Source: WGMI01 sp041739275 | GTDB lineage: Bacteria; Bacteroidota; Bacteroidia; Flavobacteriales; Schleiferiaceae | Assembly (NCBI GenBank): GCA_041739275.1 | Contig: JBGSOF010000034.1 | Location: 1 to 64,000, forward strand | Direction: 5' to 3' | Length of the DNA: 64,000 nt | Shown: positions 27,242 through 35,432 of the stretch, piece after piece | Position numbering within the stretch: the stretch's first letter is position 1 | Layout: each line of letters begins with the position of its first letter | Position numbers and translations under genes: made by a program | The notes under the pieces: model-generated | Databases searched by the model: none | What the model was told of the DNA's origin: nothing | Seen by the model: only the letters and a program-made list of their open reading frames with translations

Positions 27242-29230
27242 ATGAGAAACCGATCTACCCTGTTTGCCGTTGTGCTCTGCACCTTGACCGCTCACCTTGC
27301 CCAAGCACAGGCCGGGCAGATGGACACCACTTTTAACCCTTCCGATTTGGGGTTCGGAAATGGGGGCGGGGCCAATGGAACCGTGATTACTTCAGTCATC
27401 TAGCCCGATGGAAAAATCATCATCGGAGGCGTTTTCACTTCGTACAACGGCATAACGCGCAATTCCATCACACGGATTGATGCAGATGGTACTCTTGACC
27501 TCACTTTTAATCCTGGATCTGGAACAAATGGTTCTGTTCGTTCCGTTACCCTTCAACCCGACGGAAAAATTCTGATAGGAGGGTCATTCTCTTCTTTTAA
27601 TGGCACAACGAGCAACCGCATCGCCCGCCTCAATAGCGACGGTAGTCTGGACACCACTTTCGATGTGGGTTCAGGCGCCAATAGCACTGTCCATGCGCTT
27701 GCCCTGCAGATTGATGGAAAAATCCTGATCGGCGGAAGTTTCACCTCGTACAATGGTACCACCCAGAACCGCATCGCAAGACTCAATGCCGATGGCAGTT
27801 TCGACCCCACCTTCACTGGTGGAGCAAACAGCCAAGTCTATACCATCGCCCTCCAGCCCGATGGAAAAATCCTTATCGGGGGCGGTTTTTTTAACTATAA
27901 CCTCACATCCCGCAATTCCATCGCCAGACTCAATGCCGATGGCAGTCTCGACCTCACCTTCAATCCAGGGACTGGAGCAAATAGCGATGTACAAACCATC
28001 GCCCTCCAAACCGATGGGAAAATTCTGATTGGAGGAAGCTTCACTTCTTACAACGGCACCACCCGAAACTACATCGCCCGGCTCAATGCCGACGGGACCC
28101 TTGACCTCACCTTCAATCCCGGGACTGGAGCAAACGACTTTGTCCAGACCATTGCACTCCAGCCCGATGGAAAAATCCTCATGGGCGGAGGTTTCACCTC
28201 ATACAACGGCACCACGCAGAATTACATTACCCGGCTCAATGTCGACGGGACCATTGACCTCACCTTCAATCTCGGAACCGGAGCAAATTCAGCCGTGCTC
28301 GACATCGCCCTACAGCCCGATGGCAACATATTAATCGGAGGCGGTTTCACTGCTTACAACGGCATCGGCCGCAACCGTGTCGCTCGGATTATGGGAGACC
28401 CCATCGCCCCCGCCTGCCCCAACCCGATTGTGACGCAGACGAACGTAGTAAAAGCGCCTTTCTGTGCTGGAAGCTTAGCCACGGTCAAAGTGGGCTATTC
28501 GGGCGGAAGCGGTCCCAAGTCGATCTTGTGGAGCAATGGGGCCACCACCAAGTTTACGACCGTTCCTGCAGGGACCTATACCGTGACCGTGAGCGATGCG
28601 CAGTGTTCCAAAACAGACACCGTGGTAGTCACCGATCCGGCCAATTCGGATATGTCCGTCACCGGCGTGGTGGTGACCAAGAGTGGCGCTCAGATTTTCA
28701 ACGTAAGCTGGGCAGCTCCGGCCCCGGTAGCAGGCAAGACAATCATTGGCTATCGCGTGGCCTACCGCCTGCGCGGCACCACGACCTTCAATCAACTCCC
28801 GCTAACGACCAACCTGACCGCTGCCGTCAACTTTACGGGACTCGGTTTGTGCAACGGCAACTACGACTTTACGGTCTATACCCGCTTTGACGAGGGAGGC
28901 CTTCAGAAAACCTCCGCTCCTGCGTGTTTTGTGAGCAAGGGATATAGTGGAGGCGTCTGCAAAACCGATGGAGACGAGCCCGCAGAAGACGTTCTGGTCT
29001 CGAGCTTCGACTTCACCGTCTACCCCAACCCCACCCAAGGATTGGTCTACGTCGAAGCCCCGGCGGGCACGACGCTCGAAGTGTACGACCTGCGCGGCAT
29101 CAAGCTCCTCGAAGCCCACACCCAAAACGGCTCGCATACGCTTGATCTTTCGAGCTACGCCAAAGGCGTCTACCTGCTCCGCCTCCAATCCGGCGACCGA
29201 GTTGAAACCCAGCGGATCATGCGGGAGTAA
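27242..29230 (+). pseudogene. Secreted delta-60 repeat protein with T9SS domain, interrupted by amber codon
   Basis: The frame from ATG 27242 starts with a signal peptide (MRNRSTLFAVVLCTLTAHLA, then QAQAG). A TAG at 27401-27403 interrupts it at codon 54. The same frame then runs open to 29230. The TAG stands exactly where the repeats have Gln in LQPDGKILIGG, so CAG to TAG is the likely change. Seven delta-60-type repeats (unit about 57 residues with PDGKILIGGxFxSYNG and IARLNADGSLD) lie after the leader; such repeats form a beta-propeller-like surface. The C-terminal cassette (SprB-like, FN3, T9SS) is nearly the same as in the preceding gene. A restart at GTG 27665 would lack any leader, so the shorter product should not be exported. 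Confidence 0.85.
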
Positions 29231-29288
29231 ACAGACTTGCTTTTAGAACCTTACTAAGCCGCCTCGGGGAAATGGGCGGTTTTTTTTG
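28418..29288 (+). repeat. Shared 3' cassette, copy 2
   Basis: Counterpart of 26281-27150: the same domain order, near-identical coding stretches, the same RIMRE C-terminus and the same kind of terminator. Small indels distinguish the linker before the T9SS domain (SKGYSGGVCKTDGDE here, SRGYNGGSCKATEF in copy 1). Confidence 0.85.
29258..29288 (+). terminator. Rho-independent terminator after the delta-60 gene
   Basis: GCCGCC ... GGGCGGT stem (29258-29280) followed by a T-run, 28 bases after the stop. Confidence 0.75.
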
Positions 29289-29333
29289 TCAGCGAGCATT
29301 TTTAATTATTAATCGTTGTATTACATTAATTTC

Positions 29334-29341
29334 TATATTTG
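29334..29341 (+). promoter_or_regulatory. Candidate -7 promoter element TATATTTG
   Basis: Matches the Bacteroidota consensus TAnnTTTG and lies 37 bases before ATG 29379. A TTG at 29316-29318 may be the upstream element, but the 15-base spacing is short. Confidence 0.5.
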
Positions 29342-29378
29342 TATCAGAAACGAACTACCACAAGTTAAATACATCCAC

Positions 29379-30917
29379 ATGAAAAACCACTTCACCCTTC
29401 GCTTCGGCCTCGTTTTGGTCCTCATCGGAAGCCTTGGACTCAACGCCCAAAGCATCACCATCTACTTCACCACAATCCCCGGATGTGGCGGCTCCAACCC
29501 CTTGAATATTCCATTTGTAGCCTCGGGATTTGGCGCGGGAAACACCTTCACGGCCGAGCTCAGCGATGCCATGGGCAACTTTGCCAATCCCCTGGAGATC
29601 GGCAGCGTGGCCGGCACCGCCAACGGTTTGATCAACGCCGTGATCCCGTTCAATTTAGTGCAAGGTTCATCATACAAAGTTCGAATTCGCAGCAGCAACC
29701 CGGTCGCCTATTCGAATCTCACACCCTTGCTGGCGCAATGTCTCCCCCAAACCTGCAATGCAAACCCGACCCTTACCGCCAGCAGCGGCATCCTGAGCGA
29801 CGGCAGCGGATTGGCCAACTACGCCAATGGACTCAACTGCTCGTGGCTCATTCAACCCACCACCCCAGGCCCCATCCTCATTTCATGGAACAGCTTCAAT
29901 ACCCAAGCTTGGTCTGATTACGTTTACCTCCACGACGGAACCTCGGCAGGCGCCCCCGTCATTGGAAGCTATTCCGGAACCGCCCTTCCGTCTTCGGTAA
30001 CAGCCAACTCCGGAAGCGTATTTGTTCGCTTTGTCACGAACAGCAGTGTCAACGCAGCCGGTTGGGAATTGAGCTATGCCGTTCAAACCCAAACACCGCC
30101 CCCTGCGTGTAGCGATCCATTCAGCGCGGACATCATCGTTGTTTCGTCTCCTTTCTGTTCCGGCCAAACAGCCACGGTACGCGCTTCGGCCGACGGAGGG
30201 GGAAGTTCGAAAACCTATCTCTGGAGCGACGGCAGCACGGCCCGCTTCGCCAGCCTCACCCCCGGAACGCACTGGGTAGAAGTGAGTTCGGGCAATTGCT
30301 CGGCCATGGATACCATTGTAATCGCGAACCCCGCCAACTCCGAAGAATCGGTCGTTTTGAACCCGGTGGCCAAAAACGGGCCTCAGCAGTTCATGGTGAC
30401 GTGGAGTGCCGCAACAATGGGCAGCGGCGAAAGTTTGATCGGCTATCGGGTGGCATATCGCCTGAGAGGTACGACCAACTTTACACAGCTTACATTGACT
30501 CAAGCACTCTCGGCTACCGTCGACTTCAGCGGGCTCGGACTTTGCAACGGCAATTATGAATTCACCGTGTACACCCGCTTCAATCGCTCGGGCACGGCAT
30601 TTACCTCAGCTCCCGCCTGCCTCGAGGCCAAAGGATACAGCGGCGGCAGTTGTAAGGCCATTGAAGAGGACGCCGCTACGGAACTCGCAAGCCCGGCGAT
30701 CTCGATTTATCCAAACCCCACACGAGACCTGATCTATGTCTCGAGCCCGCAAGATGCCGTAATCGCCTTATTCGGAATGGATGGAAAACAGATTCTAAGC
30801 ACAAAGGCACAGGCACAAGAAACTGAGATCAATCTGAGCCGATTGCCCGCAGGCGTCTATCTCTTGACCATGACGACCGAACGCGAAACCATCGCCGAGC
30901 GCATCGTTAAAAAGTGA
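29379..30917 (+). CDS. Secreted CUB-domain protein with T9SS sorting domain
   Basis: A 512-residue exported protein without a protease domain. ATG 29379 opens a signal peptide (MKNHFTLRFGLVLVLIGSLG, cleaved after LNAQ); the frame is open back to 29316. An Ig-like unit (GAGNTFTAELSDAMGNF) and one CUB domain (DGSGLANYANGLNCSWLIQP, DYVYLHDGTSAGAPVIG) match the end of the subtilisin-CUB protein at 23019-27092. A SprB-like repeat, FN3 (GYRVAYRLRGTTNFTQL) and a T9SS type A domain (ISIYPNPTRDLIYVSS) complete it. It looks like a protease-free relative built from the same modules; its 3' part is more diverged than the two cassette copies. CUB domains bind proteins or glycans. Terminator at 30953-30986. 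Confidence 0.88.
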   Translation: MKNHFTLRFGLVLVLIGSLGLNAQSITIYFTTIPGCGGSNPLNIPFVASGFGAGNTFTAELSDAMGNFANPLEIGSVAGTANGLINAVIPFNLVQGSSYKVRIRSSNPVAYSNLTPLLAQCLPQTCNANPTLTASSGILSDGSGLANYANGLNCSWLIQPTTPGPILISWNSFNTQAWSDYVYLHDGTSAGAPVIGSYSGTALPSSVTANSGSVFVRFVTNSSVNAAGWELSYAVQTQTPPPACSDPFSADIIVVSSPFCSGQTATVRASADGGGSSKTYLWSDGSTARFASLTPGTHWVEVSSGNCSAMDTIVIANPANSEESVVLNPVAKNGPQQFMVTWSAATMGSGESLIGYRVAYRLRGTTNFTQLTLTQALSATVDFSGLGLCNGNYEFTVYTRFNRSGTAFTSAPACLEAKGYSGGSCKAIEEDAATELASPAISIYPNPTRDLIYVSSPQDAVIALFGMDGKQILSTKAQAQETEINLSRLPAGVYLLTMTTERETIAERIVKK

Positions 30918-30952
30918 GTTCGCCGCTTTAATTGAGCTTCGATTTTTGAGAA

Positions 30953-30986
30953 GACCGTACACTTGATGAGTGTGCGGTCTTTTTTT
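30953..30986 (+). terminator. Rho-independent terminator after the CUB-domain gene
   Basis: Stem GACCGTACAC (30953-30962) / GTGTGCGGTC (30970-30979), one G-T pair, followed by seven T. Confidence 0.85.
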
Positions 30987-31043
30987 GACTCGATTTTTAT
31001 GATTGTGACGCATTCTATTCCTCGTAGAAAAACAGTTTTTTAT

Positions 31044-31051
31044 TACCTTTG
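31044..31051 (+). promoter_or_regulatory. Candidate -7 promoter element TACCTTTG of the ribosomal operon
   Basis: Perfect match to TAnnTTTG, 49 bases before rpsF. No good TTG-type -33 box was seen at the ideal distance. Confidence 0.6.
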
Positions 31052-31099
31052 CCTCCCCTTAGCCCAACGAGGGGTTAAGCAACCGAGAGTCAAGGTTTT

Positions 31100-31444
31100 A
31101 TGAAGCATTACGAAACTGTTTTCATTTTAAATCCCGTCTTATCTGAAGATCAGGTAAGGGAAACAGTCGAAAAGTACAAGGACTATGTAAAGTCCAAGGG
31201 AGGTCGAGTCGCACACCACGAAAACTGGGGGCTCAAGAAAATGGCCTATCCCATTGAGAACAAGAAGAGCGGTTTTTACCACTTGCTCGAATTTACCGGT
31301 CCCGGTGAATTGATTTCGAGCTTCGAGGTAGAGATGAAGCGAGACGAGCGCATTTTGCGTTTCCTGACCGTTTCGCTCGACAAGTTTGCGATGGATTATG
31401 CCCAACGCCGCCGCCAGAAAGGACAATCGACTGTAAACGCGTAA
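31100..31444 (+). CDS. rpsF: 30S ribosomal protein S6
   Basis: A 114-residue S6 protein: MKHYETVFILNPVLSEDQV at the start, the core NWGLKKMAYPIENKKSGFY and the RFLTVSLDKFAMDYAQRR end fit the family. S6 binds S18 on the platform of the small subunit. It is the first gene of the operon rpsF-rpsR-rplI, with a promoter at 31044-31051; rpsR begins 12 bases after its stop. Confidence 0.97.
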   Translation: MKHYETVFILNPVLSEDQVRETVEKYKDYVKSKGGRVAHHENWGLKKMAYPIENKKSGFYHLLEFTGPGELISSFEVEMKRDERILRFLTVSLDKFAMDYAQRRRQKGQSTVNA

Positions 31445-31456
31445 TCCCGACCCAAC

Positions 31457-31750
31457 ATGAGCGATTTAGAAAGCGCCTCGGGGCAGAGCCAAAGCGAAAT
31501 TCGCTATCTGCAGCCCATCAGCATCGAGAGCCGCACCCAAAAGAGATTTTGCCGTTTCAAGAAATACGGCATCAAATACATCGACTACAAAGACGCCAAC
31601 TACTTGTTGCGTTTTCTCAACGAGCAAGGCAAGATTTTGCCGCGTCGTTTGACGGGAACTTCGCTCAAGTATCAGCGCAAAGTAGCTACAGCGATCAAGC
31701 GCGCCCGCCACATCGCCTTGCTTCCGTACGTGGCCGATAACATGAAGTAA
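31457..31750 (+). CDS. rpsR: 30S ribosomal protein S18
   Basis: A 97-residue S18 protein. The conserved core FCRFKKYGIKYIDYKDANYL, RFLNEQGKILPRRLTGTS and the arginine-rich AIKRARHIALLPY end are all present. The N-terminal 28 residues are an extension, common in Bacteroidota. It lies in the middle of the rpsF-rpsR-rplI operon and pairs with S6 in the small subunit platform. Confidence 0.97.
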   Translation: MSDLESASGQSQSEIRYLQPISIESRTQKRFCRFKKYGIKYIDYKDANYLLRFLNEQGKILPRRLTGTSLKYQRKVATAIKRARHIALLPYVADNMK

Positions 31751-31759
31751 TAAGAAGCC

Positions 31760-32218
31760 ATGGACATTATCCTTCTGAAAGACGTCGAAAACCTTGGATT
31801 CAAGGACGATATCATCTCCGTGAAAAACGGATATGGACGCAATTATCTCATCCCCCAAGGAATGGGAGTTTTGGCCACCGAGAGCGCCAAGAAAGTGCTC
31901 GCGGAGAACATTCGCCAGCGCGCGCACAAAGAAGCCAAATTGATCGAAGATGCCCGCAAAACGGCAGACGGTTTGCGCGGAGTCGAGATCAAGCTGAACG
32001 CCAAAGTAGGCCGCGGCAACAAATTGTTCGGATCGCTCTCGAATGCCGATTTGGCTTTGGAGTTGAATCGCAAAGGTTATTCAGTAGACAAAAAGTTCAT
32101 CACCATTCCGGGCATCACCATTAAAAACACGGGCAAGTATCTGGCAAAGATTCGCTTGCACCGCGAAGTGAGCACCGAATTGGAATTTGAAGTCATTGGA
32201 GAGGGAGGAGCCGAATAA
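31760..32218 (+). CDS. rplI: 50S ribosomal protein L9
   Basis: A 152-residue L9 protein: the N-terminal RNA-binding domain (MDIILLKDVENLGFKDDIIS, NGYGRNYLIPQGMGVLATE), the long connecting helix and the C-terminal domain are complete. The final few residues (GEGGAE) slightly exceed the usual length. It starts 9 bases after rpsR, and a terminator follows at 32241-32273. Confidence 0.97.
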   Translation: MDIILLKDVENLGFKDDIISVKNGYGRNYLIPQGMGVLATESAKKVLAENIRQRAHKEAKLIEDARKTADGLRGVEIKLNAKVGRGNKLFGSLSNADLALELNRKGYSVDKKFITIPGITIKNTGKYLAKIRLHREVSTELEFEVIGEGGAE

Positions 32219-32240
32219 GCTTCGCCCGCTCAAAACGCAC

Positions 32241-32273
32241 AAGCCCGTCTGCTCCAGAGCGTCGGGCTTTTTT
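32241..32273 (+). terminator. Rho-independent terminator of the rpsF-rpsR-rplI operon
   Basis: Stem AAGCCCG (32241-32247) / CGGGCTT (32263-32269) followed by a T-run. rimO starts 15 bases later. Confidence 0.8.
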
Positions 32274-32287
32274 AATGAATAAAACGG

Positions 32288-33595
32288 ATGAGAACCCGAA
32301 CGAGCCGCAAAAAGAGAATCAACGTCGTAACCCTCGGATGTTCTAAAAACATCTACGACTCCGAAGTGCTGATGGGGCAACTCCAGGCCTCGGGCAAAGA
32401 AGTGGTGCACGAGGAGCAGGGCGAGGTCGTGGTGATCAACACCTGCGGCTTTATCGACAACGCCAAGCAGGAAAGCATCGACACCATTTTGCACTTTGCG
32501 GAACTCAAAAAGGCCGGAAAGATCGAAAAGGTGTATGTAACCGGCTGCTTGAGCGAGCGTTACAAGCCCGAACTCGAGGCCGAAATCCCCGAAATCGACT
32601 CTTGGTTTGGAACCCGAGATCTGCCCCGCTTGCTCAAAACCCTGGGCGCCGACTACAAACAAGAGTTGGTAGGGCAACGACTGCTCACCACTCCAGCGCA
32701 TTACGCTTATTTGAAAATCAGCGAAGGCTGCGACAGGCCGTGTTCTTTTTGCGCCATCCCTTTGATGCGCGGTTCACATACCTCTACCCCCATCGAAGAT
32801 TTAGTGCTTCAGGCGCGTAAACTGGCGGCTAAAGGCGTTCGAGAATTAATCCTCATTGCGCAAGACTTAACCTACTACGGACTCGACCTTTACAAAAGGC
32901 GGGAACTCGCCAGCTTGTTAAACGCCTTGGTCCAGGTCGACGGAATTGAATGGATTCGCCTGCACTACCTCTTCCCGACAGGCTTTCCGGAGGACGTGCT
33001 CGAGGTGATTCGCCAAGAGCCCAAGATTTGCAACTACGCAGACATCCCCCTTCAGCACATTAGCGATTCAGTGCTCAAGTCGATGCGCAGAGGTACCACC
33101 CAAGCCAAGACCGAGGCCTTAATCGATAAAATGAGGGCCGAAGTACCGGGCATCGCACTGAGAACGACCCTGATCGTCGGCTATCCGGGCGAGACCGAGC
33201 GCGATTTCCAAACACTCTACGACTGGGTAGAGCGGAGCAAATTCGACCGCTTGGGGGTATTTACCTACAGCCACGAAGAAAATACGCATGCCTATTCGCT
33301 AGTCGACGATGTGCCCGAAGAGGTCAAACGCGAGCGCCTCGAAGCCATTATGGATCTGCAGCGCGGAATTTCGTGGGAACTCAACCAAAAGCGCATCGGG
33401 CAAGAACTAAAGGTGCTGATCGATCGAGCCGAATCGGGGGTCTTTATTGGGCGAACCGAGTTCGACAGCCCCGATGTCGACAACGAGGTTCATATTTCAG
33501 CCCCTGAAGGCGTGCACCTGAGAGTCGGCGATTTTGCCCGCGTCCGCATTGTCGAAGCCGAGGAATACGATCTCAAGGGTGAATTGTTGGATTGA
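32288..33595 (+). CDS. rimO: Ribosomal protein S12 methylthiotransferase RimO
   Basis: RimO adds a methylthio group to an aspartate of ribosomal protein S12, using two iron-sulfur clusters and S-adenosylmethionine. The 435-residue product has the N-terminal UPF0004 domain with its three cluster cysteines (TLGCSKN, NTCGFID, GCLSERY), the radical-SAM motif CDRPCSFC near residue 150 and a C-terminal TRAM domain (HISAPEGVHLRVGDFARVRI). The family is shared with MiaB, but the GCSKN start and the YPGETERDFQTL region favour RimO. It lies directly behind the ribosomal operon terminator. Confidence 0.93.
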   Translation: MRTRTSRKKRINVVTLGCSKNIYDSEVLMGQLQASGKEVVHEEQGEVVVINTCGFIDNAKQESIDTILHFAELKKAGKIEKVYVTGCLSERYKPELEAEIPEIDSWFGTRDLPRLLKTLGADYKQELVGQRLLTTPAHYAYLKISEGCDRPCSFCAIPLMRGSHTSTPIEDLVLQARKLAAKGVRELILIAQDLTYYGLDLYKRRELASLLNALVQVDGIEWIRLHYLFPTGFPEDVLEVIRQEPKICNYADIPLQHISDSVLKSMRRGTTQAKTEALIDKMRAEVPGIALRTTLIVGYPGETERDFQTLYDWVERSKFDRLGVFTYSHEENTHAYSLVDDVPEEVKRERLEAIMDLQRGISWELNQKRIGQELKVLIDRAESGVFIGRTEFDSPDVDNEVHISAPEGVHLRVGDFARVRIVEAEEYDLKGELLD

Positions 33596-33636
33596 TCGGC
33601 CCCCGGGTGGCGCGGTGTGTCCATCATCGTGCCGTG

Positions 33637-33708
33637 GTAGAGACGCCATGCATGGCGTCTGTACGATTAAAAATATAAGGGCGCCGCGCCATGCATGGCG
33701 TCTCTACG
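33637..33708. repeat. Double palindromic element (REP/BIME-like), overlapping the ftcD 3' end
   Basis: Two copies of a palindrome built on CGCCATGCATGGCG: one is a perfect 20-bp palindrome at 33641-33660, the other lies at 33687-33700. The left arm GTAGAGACGCCATG (33637-33650) is exactly complementary to the right arm CATGGCGTCTCTAC (33695-33708), so the whole 72 bases can fold as a large hairpin as well as two small ones. It sits between convergent rimO and ftcD and supplies the stop codon of ftcD (TAG at plus 33704-33706). Confidence 0.8.
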
Positions 33709-35413
33709 ATATAATATGGGCACACCGCGCCATCACCCGATTTTCGGCCTGGTGCAAGGCGTCCAAAACCGAATCGATCTGGGTTTGAATTTCGGCCACC
33801 CATTCTGCATCGTCGAACCCCTTGGCATTCACCTGCGCATTTAGGGCCGCGCCCCGAGCTGCGGTGCGCAAACACAACATCCCGACGGCGGCATCAGTCA
33901 CCGAATTCGGATTGCCTTCTATCGCCATTCGCTCCACCCAAGGAGCCGCCTCAGCGCAGAGCGCCACCACCTCCATGGGCACCTCGATGGCCCGCCGGGT
34001 AGCAGACCGAATGGCTTCTTTGCGCAAGGCCGCTTCTGAAGGCGAATTCTTCGAAAGCCCAAAGGCTTCCATGATCGCGTTGAAGGCCGCCGTGTCTTCG
34101 TCTACCGCCCTGAGCAATCGGGCCTGTAACGCAATCAATTGCTCGGCCACTTCGGAAAACTCGGCCCAACGATCGTCCCAACCCCGCTTGTGTGCGCTCA
34201 GATTGGCCACCATGGCCCCGAGCGAGGCCCCAAGCGCCCCGGCATAGGCCGCAATGCTGCCCCCGCCCGGAGCGGGGCTCTCTGAGGCCGTTTCGTCGGC
34301 AAAACCGATCAAATTCATCGAGACCAAACGCCCGGGTGTGCGCAAACCGAGTTTGTATTCCACAATCCGTTCTTCAGGCACAAAGGGTTTGAGTTCACCC
34401 AAACCCATCGACAGTGCCGCAATGCGAATCAATTCCGCTTCGGGCAGACCCGAAGACCGTTGCTGGAGGTGGCAATAATGGCGACCCGCCTCGAGCAAGG
34501 CGTTGAGCGGCACCAAACCGACCAACTCCGAACCCGTGACCCGCATGCCGCGCTCTTGAGCCGAGCGCACGGTTTCGTCGAACAAAACGTGCAACGGGGT
34601 CTGTTGGGGATCGGTGAGGTTGTAGCTCACCTGGGCGCAGCCAAACTCTTCGATAAACCACCCGATTCCCTTGACTGCCTTGAGCTTGCCCGGTTCAAAG
34701 ACCGGCTCGCCCTGGGCGTCCAGAAGGGGCTTTCCGGTGAGTGGGTCGCCCTCGCGGAGCATCCGTCCCTTTTCGCGAATGTCGAAGGCCACGGCATTGG
34801 CCCGGCGCGTCGACGTGGTGTTCAAGTTGACGTTAAAAGCAATCAAGAAGTCTCGGGCCCCAATCGCCGTTGCCCCCGTCTGCTTCCAACGCCCATCGGC
34901 GGTCGAACCAAAATCGGGCTGACCGTCGGGTTTGGCGAATTTGGCCGCCAGGCCCTCGTATTCCCCGCTTCGGCAATCGGCCAGATTGCGGCGAGAAGGG
35001 TGCTTTGCCGCCGATTCATAATAATAACCCGGAATTTCGAGCTCTCTGCCTACGCGTTCTCCGAGTTTGTGCGCCCAAACCGCGCACTCTTCGAGTGTAA
35101 TGCCAGAAACCGGCACCAGCGGGCACACATCGGTGGCTCCCATCCGCGGGTGCTCGCCTTGGTGGGTGCTCATATCGATGAGTTCAGCGGCCTTCTGGAT
35201 GAGCCGGAAAGCGGCTTCGATCACAGGCTCGGGCGCTCCGGCAAATGTTATAACGGTGCGGTTCGTGGCTTTGCCGGGGTCGACGTCGAGCAAGCGGACG
35301 CCTTCGACGGTTTCGACCACGGCTGCAATGGCCTGAATCACTTCAGGACGGCGTCCTTCGCTGATGTTGGGAACGCATTCGATCAAAGCAGCGGTGTGAG
35401 CATCGGAATTCAT
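33704..35413 (-). CDS. ftcD: Bifunctional glutamate formimidoyltransferase / formimidoyl-THF cyclodeaminase
   Basis: The enzyme moves the formimino group from formiminoglutamate to tetrahydrofolate and then releases ammonia, the last steps of histidine degradation in this route. The 569-residue product begins with the transferase domain (LIECVPNISEGRRPEVIQA, STHQGEHPRMGATDVCPLVP), residues 1-330. It continues with the cyclodeaminase domain (ESPAPGGGSIAAYAGALGAS) from about residue 370. ATG 35413 fits the family start; the frame is open to 35599 but that is antisense to the end of hutI. The last residues (ARCAHIIS) and the stop lie within the palindromic repeat. hutI is just upstream. Confidence 0.92.
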   Translation of the reverse strand: MNSDAHTAALIECVPNISEGRRPEVIQAIAAVVETVEGVRLLDVDPGKATNRTVITFAGAPEPVIEAAFRLIQKAAELIDMSTHQGEHPRMGATDVCPLVPVSGITLEECAVWAHKLGERVGRELEIPGYYYESAAKHPSRRNLADCRSGEYEGLAAKFAKPDGQPDFGSTADGRWKQTGATAIGARDFLIAFNVNLNTTSTRRANAVAFDIREKGRMLREGDPLTGKPLLDAQGEPVFEPGKLKAVKGIGWFIEEFGCAQVSYNLTDPQQTPLHVLFDETVRSAQERGMRVTGSELVGLVPLNALLEAGRHYCHLQQRSSGLPEAELIRIAALSMGLGELKPFVPEERIVEYKLGLRTPGRLVSMNLIGFADETASESPAPGGGSIAAYAGALGASLGAMVANLSAHKRGWDDRWAEFSEVAEQLIALQARLLRAVDEDTAAFNAIMEAFGLSKNSPSEAALRKEAIRSATRRAIEVPMEVVALCAEAAPWVERMAIEGNPNSVTDAAVGMLCLRTAARGAALNAQVNAKGFDDAEWVAEIQTQIDSVLDALHQAENRVMARCAHIIS

Positions 35414-35432
35414 AAAAAGTAGATTGGGGTGA

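Noticed and set aside
146..29230. Recoding of TAG/TAA as sense codons
   Set aside because: Intact genes such as the TolC gene, ftcD and the YwqK-like gene end with TAG, and several end with TAA (mnmA, rpsF), so both are normal stops here; the interrupted genes need separate lesions.
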